The notes: generated by a model from the sequence alone, not told the origin. 64,000 nt of DNA from Microterricola viridarii (GCF_900104895.1 NZ_LT629742.1:248001-312000), one strand, 5' to 3'; positions 7,980-18,217 are shown, counted from the first letter of the stretch. Program-made: numbers and translations.

Positions 7980-8171
7980 GCCAGGGGTGGCCAAGGCTCT
8001 TGCAGGCCTCAACGACGAGGCCGCTCAAGGCGGAGGCTTCCGGTTTCCGAGCCGCTTTCCACGCTAGCGAACCGCGGGTCTGGTGACGGTGGAGTGTGTC
8101 TCTGCGTGACGGCCCCGCGGTCGCTCCCGGCAGCGGCCCCACCTGCGCGGGCGGCATCCGCGCGTTAAAAG

Positions 8172-8203
8172 CAGAAGGCCCCCGATTCCTCGGGGGCCTT
8201 CTG
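8172..8203 (-). terminator. Terminator of tRNA-Leu
   Basis: A perfect 14-bp stem (8172-8185 with 8190-8203) has a TTCC-type 4-nt loop, and on the minus strand it is followed by CTTTTAA. It ends the tRNA-Leu transcript. Confidence 0.8.
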
Positions 8204-8237
8204 TCTGAGCTGTTTGGCATCCAAACTCATATTCGCG

Positions 8238-8321
8238 TGCGCGAGGGGGGACTTGAACCCCCACGCCCTTTCGAGCACTGGCACCTGAAGCCAGCGCGTC
8301 TGCCAATTCCGCCACTCGCGC
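8238..8321 (-). tRNA. tRNA-Leu (anticodon CAG)
   Basis: The minus strand folds into a class II tRNA with a long variable arm. The acceptor stem GCGCGAG pairs with CTCGCGC, the anticodon loop TTCAGGT sits in a CTGGC/GCCAG stem and gives anticodon CAG, and the T arm contains GTTCAAG. CCA is not encoded. A GATAAT -10-like box lies at 8334-8339 upstream. Confidence 0.95.
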
Positions 8322-8559
8322 GAACTCGTTGAGATTATCACGCCAGCAAGCCGAGCACCATTTGAGGGGTTCGCCCGGAGTGTCGCGACTTCCGGAAAAG
8401 ATGCGCCCGGCCCCAAGACCTGTCATCCTCAAGGGCGAGTTTTGCGGGGGAAGCCCTCCGAATCACCCGGACAACAAGCGGGAAAGTGCGCCACAAAGGC
8501 GGGTTCCCAGCGTGCCCGACTAACATTTGATAGTCATCAGAACTGGAAGCAGGTGAGCT

Positions 8560-9306
8560 GTGGGCTTACTGGACAACTTCGAGAAAGGTCTCGAGCGCGC
8601 CGTGAACGGCGCCTTTGCGAAGACGTTTCGCTCGGGGCTGCAGCCGGTTGAGATCACCGCCGCCCTCCGCAGGGAACTCGACACGCAGGCCGCCGTGGTC
8701 TCCCGCGACCGCGTGCTCGTGCCCAACAGGCTCGCCGTGCGCATGAGCGCCGACGACTACGAGCGCATGCGCTCCCTCGGCCCGGCACTGACCGACGAGC
8801 TTTCCCAACTCGTGCAGCGGCACGCCGCGAGCCAGGGGTTCCAGTTCGCCGGCCCCCTCGAGATCACCCTGCAGAGCGACCCGGGGCTCAGCCTCGGCAT
8901 GGTGCAGGTCGACTCGAGCAACGTCAAGGGCGAGGTCTCCTGGGCGCCCGTCGTCGACATCAACGGCCAGCGGCACCCGCTCACCAAGGCGCGCACCGTG
9001 ATCGGCCGCGGCAGCGACGCCGACATCACCGTCGAAGACACCGGCACCAGCCGGCGCCACGTCGAGATCGTGTGGGACGGGCGGCGAGCCAAGGTGCGCG
9101 ACCTCGGCTCCACCAACGGCTCCAAGCTCAACGGCTCCCCCGTCACGGAGGCCGTGCTCGAGCCCGACTCGGTCATCACCATCGGCCGCACGAACATCAC
9201 CTTCCGTGTGCTGGCCCAGGCCGCGCCCGTCCGCCCGGCCGACGGCCCCGGCGACGCCACCCAGCGCAACAACATGGACGGTTTCTGGGGGCCCCGTGAC
9301 CAGTGA
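8560..9306 (+). CDS. fhaA: FHA-domain protein FhaA with N-terminal DUF3662
   Basis: Phosphothreonine-binding scaffold of the Ser/Thr kinase cluster. Residues 1 to about 115 match DUF3662 (start GLLDNFEKGLERAVNGAFA). Residues about 140-215 form an FHA domain with the key pThr-binding residues GRGSD (149-153), SRRH (164-167) and GSTNG (183-187). In mycobacteria FhaA binds phosphorylated MurJ and restrains wall synthesis; murJ is also present here, 41 kb away. The GTG start follows an AGGTGA ribosome site closely. It is the first gene of the cluster and overlaps the next gene by 11 nt. Confidence 0.93.
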   Translation: MGLLDNFEKGLERAVNGAFAKTFRSGLQPVEITAALRRELDTQAAVVSRDRVLVPNRLAVRMSADDYERMRSLGPALTDELSQLVQRHAASQGFQFAGPLEITLQSDPGLSLGMVQVDSSNVKGEVSWAPVVDINGQRHPLTKARTVIGRGSDADITVEDTGTSRRHVEIVWDGRRAKVRDLGSTNGSKLNGSPVTEAVLEPDSVITIGRTNITFRVLAQAAPVRPADGPGDATQRNNMDGFWGPRDQ

Positions 9307-9895
9307 GCTCACCCTGCTGGTGCTGCGGCTCGGATTCCTGCTGCTGCTCTGGCTCTTCGTCTTCGCCATCGTCTACGCGCTGCGCTCCGATCTGTTCGGC
9401 CAGCGCGTGCGCAAGTTGCAGCCGACGGATGCCGTCGCAACGGCCCCGCCGGCCGGCAACGGCCACAGCTCCCCGCCGAAGCCCGCCGCCGCGGCCCCCG
9501 TCTTCGCCTCCCCGGCCCCGGCCGGGCCCGTCTCGGCCAGTGCGGCCGCCGTCGCCGAACCCGTTCTGACACCCGCCTTCGGGAGGGACGTCGCCAGCGC
9601 GCAGACGGCGCACCGGCTCGTCATCACCTCCGGCGCCAAAGCCGGCGCCGAGTTCCCCCTCGGGCGCGACGAGATCACGATTGGCCGCTCCAGCGACTCG
9701 GCCATCGTCATCCGCGACGACTACACCTCCACCCACCACGCGCGCCTCATGCTGTGGAACGACCAGTGGATGCTGCAAGACCTCGACTCCACCAACGGAA
9801 CCTTCCTCGACGGGGCCAGGGTCACCGTCCCCACCCCGGTCCCACTGAACGCCACGGTGAAGATCGGCTCAACGACCTTCGAGCTGCGACGGTAG
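9296..9895 (+). CDS. fhaB: Membrane-anchored FHA-domain protein FhaB (FipA-like)
   Basis: The 199-aa product has one N-terminal transmembrane helix (about residues 7-29), a Pro/Ala-rich linker (about 50-100) and a C-terminal FHA domain. In the FHA domain GRSSD (130-134), STHHAR (145-150) and DSTNGT (164-169) provide the pThr pocket. Orthologues bridge phosphorylated divisome or elongasome proteins in actinobacteria. The start is a GTG overlapping the fhaA end, giving the hydrophobic helix directly after four residues. Longer in-frame starts would lie inside fhaA. Confidence 0.9.
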   Translation: MTSELTLLVLRLGFLLLLWLFVFAIVYALRSDLFGQRVRKLQPTDAVATAPPAGNGHSSPPKPAAAAPVFASPAPAGPVSASAAAVAEPVLTPAFGRDVASAQTAHRLVITSGAKAGAEFPLGRDEITIGRSSDSAIVIRDDYTSTHHARLMLWNDQWMLQDLDSTNGTFLDGARVTVPTPVPLNATVKIGSTTFELRR

Positions 9896-9899
9896 GCGC

Positions 9900-11135
9900 A
9901 TGGCGAAGGTCTCTGACAGCGCGGCGGTCTCACACGTCGGGCGCATCCGTTCGAACAACCAGGACTCCGGCCTCGCCGGGACCGGGCTGTTCGTGGTCGC
10001 AGACGGCATGGGCGGCCACGCCGGCGGAGATGTGGCATCCGCGATCGCCATCACCCGCATCGCCGAGGCCGACCAGGTCTACACCACCCCACAAGAGGCC
10101 GAGTTCGCGCTGCAGGCCTCCCTCATCGGGGCCAACGCGCTGCTCGCCGAGACGGTGTTCGAGCACACCGAGCTCACCGGAATGGGCACGACGGTCAGCG
10201 CCCTCGCGGTGCTCGGCGACGAGGTGGCGATCGCCCACATCGGCGACTCCCGCATCTACCTCTTCCGCGACGGCGACGTCTCGCAGATCACCGTCGACCA
10301 CACCTTCGTGCAGCGCCTCGTCGACAGCGGGCGCATCACCGAGGAGGAGGCGGCCGTCCACCCGCGGCGCAGCGTGCTCATGCGCGTGCTCGGCGACGTC
10401 GACTCCGCGCCGGAGATCGACACCTCGATCCTGGCCACCCGCACCGGCGACCGCTGGCTGATCTGCTCCGACGGCTTGAGCGGCGTGGTCTCGCTGGACC
10501 AGATCCGCGCCGAGTTCACCCAGGGCGGCCGCGCCCACGACCTCGCCCAGCGCCTGGTCAAGGACGCACTGGATGCCGGGGCGCCCGACAACGTCACCGT
10601 CGTGATCGTCGACATCGGCGAGACCTCGCCGCTCCGCACCGACCCGCTGGTCGTCGGCTCCGCCGCCTCCCCACTCAGCTTCGCGTCGCCGGAGCCGGTT
10701 CGCGCCCGCACCATGCGCCTGCCCCCGTTCCGCCTGCACCCCGTGCGCGAGAGCCACTTCGAGCCGGACTCGCAGGACTACCTGGACGAGCTCATCGAGG
10801 AGGACCGCCGCCGCGTGCGCCGCCGCCGCGCCGTCTGGCTCGGCTCGATCATCGCGATCGCCGCGGCCATCGTGGTCGCCGGCGTGCTCGCCTACCAGTG
10901 GACCCAGACCCGCTATTTCGTCGGCAGCTCCAGCGGCACCGTCGCCATCTACCGCGGCGTGCAGCAGAGCCTCGGCCCGATCGACCTCAACGAGCTGTAC
11001 GTGAAGACCGACATCGCCCTGGCCGACCTGAAGCCATACGACCAGAAGATCGTCGAGGCCACCATCAGCGCCGGATCGCTCACAGAGGCCCGAGAAATCG
11101 TGGCCAGATTGGATGCCAGCCGTGTCCCGGAGTAG
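9900..11135 (+). CDS. pstP: PP2C-type Ser/Thr phosphatase PstP, 411 aa
   Basis: This enzyme reverses phosphorylation by PknA and PknB. The PP2C catalytic domain covers about residues 1-240, with metal ligands in RSNNQD (17-22), DGMGGH (35-40), GDSR, and the late SDGL and APDNVTVV motifs. A cytosolic linker is followed by one transmembrane helix (about 311-333) and an extracytoplasmic domain of about 75 residues. This is the usual architecture of actinobacterial PstP. It lies 4 nt after fhaB and overlaps the next gene, as in the conserved operon. Confidence 0.93.
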   Translation: MAKVSDSAAVSHVGRIRSNNQDSGLAGTGLFVVADGMGGHAGGDVASAIAITRIAEADQVYTTPQEAEFALQASLIGANALLAETVFEHTELTGMGTTVSALAVLGDEVAIAHIGDSRIYLFRDGDVSQITVDHTFVQRLVDSGRITEEEAAVHPRRSVLMRVLGDVDSAPEIDTSILATRTGDRWLICSDGLSGVVSLDQIRAEFTQGGRAHDLAQRLVKDALDAGAPDNVTVVIVDIGETSPLRTDPLVVGSAASPLSFASPEPVRARTMRLPPFRLHPVRESHFEPDSQDYLDELIEEDRRRVRRRRAVWLGSIIAIAAAIVVAGVLAYQWTQTRYFVGSSSGTVAIYRGVQQSLGPIDLNELYVKTDIALADLKPYDQKIVEATISAGSLTEAREIVARLDASRVPE

Positions 11136-12504
11136 CGCGCAGACGGCATCGAACCCCGTGCGCCGCATCCGCATCCCCCAGAAGTTCCGCAACCTCGAGC
11201 TGCTGCTGCTCATCGCCGCCTGCGCGATCAACGCCATCGCCATCGTGCTGGTGCAGCTCGGCGCGCTCGGTCACATCGACACCACGCTCATCGTGCTCGG
11301 CGCCGGCCTCTCGCTCCTCGTCTTCGGCATGCATGTGGCGATGCGCTTCGTCGCCCGCGACGCCGACCCGTTCATCCTGCCGATCGCCACCGTGCTGAAC
11401 GGCATCGGCATCGCCATGATCTACCGCATCGACCTCGCCTACGGCGACGTCGGCTGGGCGAGCGCCGCCGTGCGCCAGATCGTGTGGAGCGCGATGGCGA
11501 TCATCGCGGCGATCGTCGTCATCATCGTCATCCGCAACCACCGGGTGCTGTTCCGCTACACCTACGTCGCCGGCTTCATCGCACTCGCCCTGCTGCTGCT
11601 GCCGCTCGTGCCGGGCCTCGGCCGCGAGGTCAACGGCGCCCGCGTCTGGATCGGCATCGGCGAGTTCGCCACCTTCCAGCCCGGTGAGATCGCCAAGATC
11701 GCCCTCGCCGTGTTCTTCGCCGGCTACCTCGTGCGCAACCGCGACAGTCTCTCCATGGTCGGCACCAAGTTCCTCGGCATGCGGATGCCGCGCATGCGCG
11801 ACCTCGGCCCGCTGCTCGTGGTCTGGGCCTTCTCGATGGCCGTCATCGTGTTCCAGCGCGACCTCGGAACCGCACTGCTCTACTTCGGCCTCTTCATGGT
11901 CATGCTCTACGTCGCCACCGGCCGGCTCAGTTGGGTGCTGCTCGGCTTCAGCCTGTTCCTCGGTGGCGCCCTCGTGGCCAGCCAGACCCTCGACTACGTC
12001 AACGGGCGCTTCACGAACTGGCTCGACGCCTTCAACCCGGCCGTCTACGACGCGCCGGGCGGCAGCTACCAGCTCGTCCAGGGCATCTTCGGCCTGGCCA
12101 ACGGCGGGCTGCTCGGCACTGGCCTCGGCCAGGGCCGCCCCGACCTGACCCCCGTGCCGCAGAGCGACTACATCATCGCCAGCCTCGGCGAGGAGCTCGG
12201 CCTGGCCGGGCTGTTCGCGATCTTCGCGCTCTACCTGCTCTTCATCGCCCGCGGGTTCCGCATCGGCTTCGCCGGCCAGGACGACTTCGGCAAGCTGCTC
12301 GGCGTCGGGCTCGCCTTCGTCGTGGCGCTCCAGTGCTTCATCGTGATCGGCGGCGTCACCCGCGTGATCCCGCTCACCGGCCTGACCACACCGTTCCTGG
12401 CGGCCGGCGGCTCCTCGCTCGTGGCGAACTGGATCGTCGCAGCCCTCCTCCTGCGCCTCTCCGACACGGTGCGCAATCAGCCCCGTCTGGTGGTGAACGA
12501 ATGA
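11113..12504 (+). CDS. rodA: RodA/FtsW-family SEDS glycosyltransferase, 463 aa
   Basis: Polytopic SEDS protein that polymerises peptidoglycan from lipid II, partnering the class B PBP encoded next. About ten or more hydrophobic helices are visible. Family markers include FQPGEIAKIAL, FQRDLGTALLYFG and the C-terminal PLTGLTTPFLAAGGSS. The position between pstP and pbpA is that of rodA in the actinobacterial pkn operon. The ATG at 11113 gives a 23-nt overlap with pstP; a GTG at 11122 is an alternative. The assignment to RodA rather than FtsW rests on context. Confidence 0.92.
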   Translation: MPAVSRSSAQTASNPVRRIRIPQKFRNLELLLLIAACAINAIAIVLVQLGALGHIDTTLIVLGAGLSLLVFGMHVAMRFVARDADPFILPIATVLNGIGIAMIYRIDLAYGDVGWASAAVRQIVWSAMAIIAAIVVIIVIRNHRVLFRYTYVAGFIALALLLLPLVPGLGREVNGARVWIGIGEFATFQPGEIAKIALAVFFAGYLVRNRDSLSMVGTKFLGMRMPRMRDLGPLLVVWAFSMAVIVFQRDLGTALLYFGLFMVMLYVATGRLSWVLLGFSLFLGGALVASQTLDYVNGRFTNWLDAFNPAVYDAPGGSYQLVQGIFGLANGGLLGTGLGQGRPDLTPVPQSDYIIASLGEELGLAGLFAIFALYLLFIARGFRIGFAGQDDFGKLLGVGLAFVVALQCFIVIGGVTRVIPLTGLTTPFLAAGGSSLVANWIVAALLLRLSDTVRNQPRLVVNE

Positions 12505-13955
12505 ACCGCGAACTCAAGCGTGTGAGCGTCGTCGTCTTCCTGATGTTCCTGACCCTGTTCAGCTCGGCCACGGTCATCCAGGTGTTGCAGTCCGACAACC
12601 TCCGCAACGACGCGCGCAACCAGCGCACGCTCTACGACAGCTACAAGGTGGAGCGCGGCCCGATCCTGGTCGGCGGCTCCCCGGTGGCGGAGTCGGTGCC
12701 GTCCGACGACAACTACATGTTCCAGCGCCTCTACAGCAACGGAACGCTGTACGCCCCGATCACGGGCTTCTTCCCTGTCAACGGCGAGCCGACCGGCCTG
12801 GAGGGCGCGCTCAACAGCTACCTGAGCGGCACCGCCAACTCGCAGTTCCTGGACTCGCTGGAGCGCCTGTTCACCGGACAGGAGCGCAAGGGCGCCGCGG
12901 TGAGCACGACCATCGACCCTGTCGCCCAGCAGGCCGCCTGGGACGCCCTCGGCGACTACACCGGCGCCGTCGTCGTGACCCAGCCGAAGACGGGCCGCGT
13001 CCTCGCCATGGTCTCCAAGCCCGACTTCGACCCCAACGCACTCGCCGTGCACGACGGAGAGATCGTCGACGAGACCTATGCCGCGCTGCTCGCCGACCCC
13101 GGCGACCCCCTCATCAACCGCGCCATCGGCGGCGACATGAACCCTCCCGGGTCCGTCTTCAAGCTCGTCGTGGTGGCCGCGGCCCTCGAGTCGGGCAAGT
13201 ACACGCCGGACAGCGAGTTCCCGAACCCGCTGACCTTCCAGCTCCCCGGCACCGACACCGTCATCCGCAACAGCGGCGGCGACGACTGCGGCGGCGGCGA
13301 GACCGTCACCATCGCGACCGCTCTGCGCCTGAGCTGCAACGTGCCGATGGCCGAGCTCGGCATCGCGCTCGGCGACACCGCCATCCGCGAGCAGGCCGAG
13401 CGCTTCGGCTTCAACACCGAGTTCGACATCCCGCTCGCGGTCGAGGCCAGCACCTACCCGCGCGGGCTCGATGACGCCCAGACGGCGATGAGCGCATACG
13501 GCCAGTTCGATGTCCGCGCGACCCCCATGCAGATGGCGATGGTCTCCGCCGCGATCGCCAATGGCGGCATGGTGATGAACCCGAATCTCGTCGAGCTGAT
13601 CACCGCTCCGAACCTCAGCCCGCTGCAGACCTTCGAGGCCAGCGAGTTCCAGCGCGCGATCAGCCCGGAAACCGCCGCGACGATGACCGAAATGATGGTC
13701 AACGGAGTCGAGAACGGGGCCGCGAGTAATGCAAGAATAGACGGGGTTAGTGTCGCCGGTAAAACAGGCACAGCAGAGAACGGCGGAGACCTTCCGTACA
13801 CTCTCTGGTTTACCGGTTTCGCTCCCGCAAATGATCCAGAGTTTGCGATAACCGTCCTCATCGAGGACGGCGGGGGATTGGGCCAAACGGGGTACGGCAA
13901 CCTTCTTGCCGCACCGGTCGCACAACAGGTACTAGAGGCGGTGCTGAATAAATGA
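12501..13955 (+). CDS. pbpA: Class B penicillin-binding protein PbpA, 484 aa
   Basis: Membrane-anchored peptidoglycan transpeptidase working with RodA. An N-terminal signal anchor (about residues 8-28) is followed by a dimerisation domain and the transpeptidase domain. The catalytic motifs are SVFK (Ser218, Lys221), SCN (278-280) and KTG (421-423). The ATG overlaps the rodA stop by 4 nt (ATGA), and its own stop overlaps pknA in the same way, so the three are translationally coupled. The usual PbpA length is about 480-490 aa. Confidence 0.95.
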   Translation: MNRELKRVSVVVFLMFLTLFSSATVIQVLQSDNLRNDARNQRTLYDSYKVERGPILVGGSPVAESVPSDDNYMFQRLYSNGTLYAPITGFFPVNGEPTGLEGALNSYLSGTANSQFLDSLERLFTGQERKGAAVSTTIDPVAQQAAWDALGDYTGAVVVTQPKTGRVLAMVSKPDFDPNALAVHDGEIVDETYAALLADPGDPLINRAIGGDMNPPGSVFKLVVVAAALESGKYTPDSEFPNPLTFQLPGTDTVIRNSGGDDCGGGETVTIATALRLSCNVPMAELGIALGDTAIREQAERFGFNTEFDIPLAVEASTYPRGLDDAQTAMSAYGQFDVRATPMQMAMVSAAIANGGMVMNPNLVELITAPNLSPLQTFEASEFQRAISPETAATMTEMMVNGVENGAASNARIDGVSVAGKTGTAENGGDLPYTLWFTGFAPANDPEFAITVLIEDGGGLGQTGYGNLLAAPVAQQVLEAVLNK

Positions 13956-15715
13956 GACCTACAACAGGGCTCACCTTCGGGGGACGATACGAGCTCCTTT
14001 CGCGGATCGCGATCGGCGGCATGGGCGAGGTGTGGCAGGCCACAGACCTCGTCATCGGCCGCCAGGTTGCCATCAAGATCCTGAAGGACGAATATCTCGG
14101 CGACCCGGGGTTCCTCGAGCGCTTCCGTGCCGAGGCCCGCCACGCCGCACTGGTCAACCACGAGGGCATCGCCAACGTCTTCGACTACGGCGAGGAAGAA
14201 GGCAGCGCCTTCCTCGTGATGGAGCTCGTGCCCGGTGAGGCGCTCTCCACGATCCTCGAGCGCGAACACGTGCTTCCCACCGACAAGGTGCTCGACATCG
14301 TCGCGCAGACCGCGTCTGCCCTGCACGCCGCGCACGCGGCCGGCCTGGTGCACCGCGACATCAAGCCGGGCAACCTCCTCATCACGCCCGACGGCCGCGT
14401 CAAGATCACCGACTTCGGCATCGCCCGCATCGCCGACCAGGTGCCGCTGACCGCCACCGGCCAGGTCATGGGAACGGTGCAGTACCTCTCCCCCGAGCAG
14501 GCCTCCGGCCACCCGGCCTCCCCCACGACCGACATCTACTCCCTGGGCATCGTCGCCTACGAGGCCCTCGCCGGCCGACGGCCGTTCACGGGCGAGTCGC
14601 AGGTCGCCATCGCGATGGCCCAGATCAACGAGGCCCCGCCGGAGCTGCCGCTCACCGTCTCCGAGCCGGTGCGCAACCTCGTCTTCGCCTGCATCGCCAA
14701 GAACCCGGCCGAACGGCCCGCCTCCGCCGCGCACCTCGCGCGGGCGGCGACGGCGCTGCGCCGCGGCGACGTGCAGGCGGCCGCCGCCTCCGTGCCGGCC
14801 ATCGCCGGGCTCACCGCGGCGGGCGACGACCTCACCGCGCTCTTCCCGACCCAGCAGGGCGCGCCGACGGCCGCCACGACGATCCTGCCCGCCACGAGCG
14901 GAATCGCCGGCTCGATGACGGCGGCCGACACCACCGTCACCGAGAAGCCGAAGAAGAAGCGCAGCCCGTGGACCTGGCCGCTCATCGCGCTGATCGCGCT
15001 CCTCGCGATCGTGCTGATCGGCGCCATCGTGGCCCTCGCGACGCAGAACAACGAACCGAAGACGCCGCCCACCACTCCGTCGACCGTGGCCTCGACCCCG
15101 CCGACGACCCCGTCGGTCAAGCCGAGTACGCCTCCTCCGGCCCCGACCACGGCCGCGATCGTCGAGTCCGACTTCATCGGCCTCACCGCCGACGAGGCCC
15201 GCGGCAAGCTCGGCGAGCTCGGCATGACGGCCGACGTCAAGACCGGCAACGCCGCGACCTCGCAGGACGACGTGAACCGGGTCTACGCGGTCAACCCCAC
15301 CGGCAAGAACGTCGCCATCGGCACGACCATCACGGTCACCGTCTGGGGCGATGTGGTCATGCCGAGCGCCCCGAGCTCCGCGCCCTCGTTGGCCGGAGGC
15401 TCCGAGCCGTTCGAACCGGGCAGCGACGTCACCATCTCGTGGCCGGCGCAGAGCTGCCCCAGCGGCCAGGAGCTGAGCGGATACGGCGTCAGCGTGTCCG
15501 GCGGCGACGCAACCGTCAAGGTGCAGGACCAGAGCCCCGGCGGATCGCGCACCGCGGTCATCACCGCGGGCAACGAACCGTTCTCGGTCACCTTCACGTA
15601 CTTCTGCGGCCCGTTCGAATCGCCGAGCTCGCCGGCGCTGACCGTCGACGTTTCCGAGGCCACGCCCGAGGCAGTGGCACCAACGCCGACCCCGGGATCG
15701 AGCACGAAGCCCTAG
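13952..15715 (+). CDS. pknA: Receptor-type Ser/Thr protein kinase PknA with PASTA and extra C-terminal domain
   Basis: Kinase domain (about residues 10-275) with Gly-rich loop IGGMGEV, catalytic Lys42, HRD Asp136 and DFG Asp154. One transmembrane helix spans about 342-364. The outside part has a Pro/Thr linker, one PASTA domain (about 405-472), a beta-rich domain of about 90 residues with two cysteines, and a low-complexity tail. Mycobacterial PknA lacks such an ectodomain, so this form is longer (587 aa against about 430). It phosphorylates growth and division proteins. The ATG overlaps the pbpA stop. Confidence 0.93.
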   Translation: MRPTTGLTFGGRYELLSRIAIGGMGEVWQATDLVIGRQVAIKILKDEYLGDPGFLERFRAEARHAALVNHEGIANVFDYGEEEGSAFLVMELVPGEALSTILEREHVLPTDKVLDIVAQTASALHAAHAAGLVHRDIKPGNLLITPDGRVKITDFGIARIADQVPLTATGQVMGTVQYLSPEQASGHPASPTTDIYSLGIVAYEALAGRRPFTGESQVAIAMAQINEAPPELPLTVSEPVRNLVFACIAKNPAERPASAAHLARAATALRRGDVQAAAASVPAIAGLTAAGDDLTALFPTQQGAPTAATTILPATSGIAGSMTAADTTVTEKPKKKRSPWTWPLIALIALLAIVLIGAIVALATQNNEPKTPPTTPSTVASTPPTTPSVKPSTPPPAPTTAAIVESDFIGLTADEARGKLGELGMTADVKTGNAATSQDDVNRVYAVNPTGKNVAIGTTITVTVWGDVVMPSAPSSAPSLAGGSEPFEPGSDVTISWPAQSCPSGQELSGYGVSVSGGDATVKVQDQSPGGSRTAVITAGNEPFSVTFTYFCGPFESPSSPALTVDVSEATPEAVAPTPTPGSSTKP

Positions 15716-15784
15716 TAGCACCGGCACGACACCCATCCGAGGGTAATATCACGTAAGTGCGCCGAGCTATGAGGGAGATTTGTT

Positions 15785-17482
15785 TTGTCTGAGGAAGGTC
15801 GCCTGATCGCTGGGCGCTACCGTGTGGGCGAGCTCATTGGGCGCGGCGGGATGTCGGATGTGCACCGCGGCACCGACTCGCGTCTGGGGCGCACAGTGGC
15901 CATCAAGCTGCTGAAGCCGTCGCTGGCCAGCGACCCGGCCTTCCGTACCCGCTTCCGCCAGGAAGCCCAGGCGGCCGCTCGCATGGCGCACCCCACGATC
16001 GTGCGCGTCTTCGACGCCGGCGAGGAGACGGTCACCGACCCCAGCGGGCACGAGACCCAGCTCCCCTTCATCGTGATGGAATACGTCGACGGCACACTGC
16101 TGAAGGACATCATCCGGCAGGGCCCGCTCGACTCAACGGAGGCCGTGCGCATCCTCGAGGGCGTGCTCACCGCTCTCGAGTACTCCCACCGAGCCGGCGT
16201 CGTGCACCGCGACATCAAGCCGGGCAACATCATGATCACCCGCAACGGCCAGGTCAAGGTCATGGACTTCGGCATCGCCCGCGCGATCTCGGACTCCTCG
16301 ACCACGGTCGCGCAGACCACCGCCATCCTCGGCACCGCCTCCTACTTCTCGCCGGAGCAGGCCAAGGGCGAGATCGTCGATGCCCGCACCGACCTCTACT
16401 CGACCGGTGTCGTGCTGTTCGAGATGCTCACCGCGCGTCCCCCCTTCCGCGGCGACACCCCGGTGGCCGTCGCCTACCAGCACGTCTCGGAGGCTGCCCC
16501 CAAGCCGAGCAGCTTCAACCCGAAGGTCTCCCCCGCGCTCGACGCCGTTGTCGCCCGCGCGATGACGAAGGACAGGGATCAGCGCTACCAGAGCGCCGCG
16601 GAGTTCCGCTCGGAGCTGGAGATGGCCGCCGCCGGCCACGTGCCGATCCACCCGGCACCCGAGTCCGCGGCAACCGCGCTGTTCAGCCAGAACCCGAACG
16701 CCGTTTCCGCGTCAGAACTGGCGCTCAAACAGCTCTCCGAAGACACCAACATGGTGCGCACCCAGCGCCGCCCACCCGCTCTCTGGATCTGGGCCGGCGT
16801 GATGAGCGTCATCGTCATCGTCATCACGGTGATGCTCTGGGCGATGAACCTGAGCCCCAGCACCGAGCTGCCGCCCTCCTCCCGCGAGGTGCCTGCCCTC
16901 ACCGGGCAGAGCTTCGCCCAGGCGCAGGAGGCCCTGGCCGCGCAGGAGCTGCAGGCCACCGAGATGCGCGAGGCCAGTTCCACGGTGCCCGCCGACCAGG
17001 TGGTTCGCACCGATCCCGTCGCCGGAACCATCGTCACCCCCAACACGACGATCAAGGTCTACGTGTCCACCGGCAAGACGGCGGTCGCCATCCCGGATGT
17101 CAGCAACATCAGCCTCGCCGACGCCGAGGCGAAGCTCACGGCTGCCGGCTTCCAGCTCGGCCTCACGACCAAGCAGAACTCGCCGACCATCGCCGCGGAC
17201 ACCGTGCTCAGCACCATGCCCGCAGCCGGCACGGAGGGCCACGAGGGCGACACCGTCGACGTGACGATCTCCAGCGGGCTCGTGGCGCTGCCCGACCTGA
17301 CGGGCCAGACGCTCAGCGCGGCGACGTCCATCCTGCAGGGCCCCGACCTGCAGCTCACCGCGACACCGGTTCCCGACGACAGCTGCGACGCACAGCCGAA
17401 CGACCCGATCGTGCGCCAGTCGCTCGCGCCCGGCGACGTGCCGCAGCGCTCAGAGGTCAAGCTCAGCTACTGCGCCGACTGA
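15785..17482 (+). CDS. pknB: Ser/Thr protein kinase PknB with PASTA repeats, 565 aa
   Basis: The kinase domain (about residues 10-280) has GRGGMSDV, Lys41, HRD Asp143 and DFG Asp161. One transmembrane helix lies at about 331-357. Three extracytoplasmic PASTA domains follow (about 368-431, 432-500 and 501-565), which bind peptidoglycan fragments or lipid II. The last contains a Cys pair. The start is a TTG after a strong GAGGGAG site. Starting there gives the conserved N-terminal order and no better codon is near. It lies 69 nt after pknA. Confidence 0.94.
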   Translation: MSEEGRLIAGRYRVGELIGRGGMSDVHRGTDSRLGRTVAIKLLKPSLASDPAFRTRFRQEAQAAARMAHPTIVRVFDAGEETVTDPSGHETQLPFIVMEYVDGTLLKDIIRQGPLDSTEAVRILEGVLTALEYSHRAGVVHRDIKPGNIMITRNGQVKVMDFGIARAISDSSTTVAQTTAILGTASYFSPEQAKGEIVDARTDLYSTGVVLFEMLTARPPFRGDTPVAVAYQHVSEAAPKPSSFNPKVSPALDAVVARAMTKDRDQRYQSAAEFRSELEMAAAGHVPIHPAPESAATALFSQNPNAVSASELALKQLSEDTNMVRTQRRPPALWIWAGVMSVIVIVITVMLWAMNLSPSTELPPSSREVPALTGQSFAQAQEALAAQELQATEMREASSTVPADQVVRTDPVAGTIVTPNTTIKVYVSTGKTAVAIPDVSNISLADAEAKLTAAGFQLGLTTKQNSPTIAADTVLSTMPAAGTEGHEGDTVDVTISSGLVALPDLTGQTLSAATSILQGPDLQLTATPVPDDSCDAQPNDPIVRQSLAPGDVPQRSEVKLSYCAD

Positions 17483-17578
17483 CCCGGCGCCGACTGACCC
17501 GCGCCGATCGACCCTGGACCGGTGCGCCCGCCCGTCCCGCCCGCTGGGCAGGGGCGGCCAAGGGCCCTGCGACCGGGC

Positions 17579-18217
17579 TCAGCCCAGTCGCACCAGCGGG
17601 TTGAGGTCGAGCGCGCGCGCCGCGGCCCCGGCCAGCCCGGCGCCCTCCAGCCAGTTTCCGAGCATCCGGTACCCGCCCTCCGTCAACACGGACTCCGGGT
17701 GGAACTGCACACCGTAGAGCGGCGCTGAGGCGTGCCTGAGGCCCATGATGACCCCACCCTGCGTGCGCGAGGTGATCACCAGCTCGGCCGGGACCGTCTC
17801 CTCGACGACGGCGAGCGAGTGGTAGCGGGTGGCCGTGAACGGCTGCGGCACGCCGGCGTAGAACGCGCTGTCGTCGTGGGCGACCAACGAGGTCTTTCCG
17901 TGCATGAGCTCCTCGGCGTTGGTCACGGTGGCGCCGAACGCCTCCGCGATGGCCTGGTGGCCCAGGCAGACGCCGAGCAGCGGCTGGCCGGCGGCGTAGG
18001 CGGCACGCACCGTCGCGATCGAGACGCCAGCGTCGGCGGGCTTGCCCGGGCCGGGCGAGACCAGCACAGCGTCGTACTCGGCCGCGCGGGTCGCGGCATC
18101 CGCCACCGGGTAGTCGTCGTTGCGCACGACGGTGGTCTCGGCGCCGAGCTCCTGCAGGTAGCCGTTCAGCGTGTAGACGAAGCTGTCATAGTTGTCGATG
18201 ACGAGTACGCGAGTCAT
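17579..18217 (-). CDS. pabA: Glutamine amidotransferase of aminodeoxychorismate/anthranilate synthase (PabA/TrpG)
   Basis: Class I glutamine amidotransferase of 212 aa that supplies ammonia for p-aminobenzoate (folate) or anthranilate (tryptophan) synthesis. The catalytic triad is Cys84 in GVCLGHQ, with His173 and Glu175 in QFHPES. Its place beside pknB, away from trp genes, is the same as in many actinobacteria, where it is named trpG or pabA. One subunit may serve both pathways. The start overlaps the stop of the small membrane peptide gene by 4 nt. No synthase partner is encoded in the window. Confidence 0.9.
   Translation of the reverse strand: MTRVLVIDNYDSFVYTLNGYLQELGAETTVVRNDDYPVADAATRAAEYDAVLVSPGPGKPADAGVSIATVRAAYAAGQPLLGVCLGHQAIAEAFGATVTNAEELMHGKTSLVAHDDSAFYAGVPQPFTATRYHSLAVVEETVPAELVITSRTQGGVIMGLRHASAPLYGVQFHPESVLTEGGYRMLGNWLEGAGLAGAAARALDLNPLVRLG

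Noticed and set aside
1-8000. Genomic island or prophage at the left end
   Set aside because: Accessory regulators and enzymes are present, but there is no integrase, transposase, att-type repeat or clear base-composition change. The only tRNA at its edge is intact and no repeat of its 3' end was seen.
7934-8100. SAM or cobalamin riboswitch upstream of the MetE-like gene
   Set aside because: I could not find the conserved cores of the known classes, such as the cobalamin box or the SAM-I kink-turn and P3 elements.
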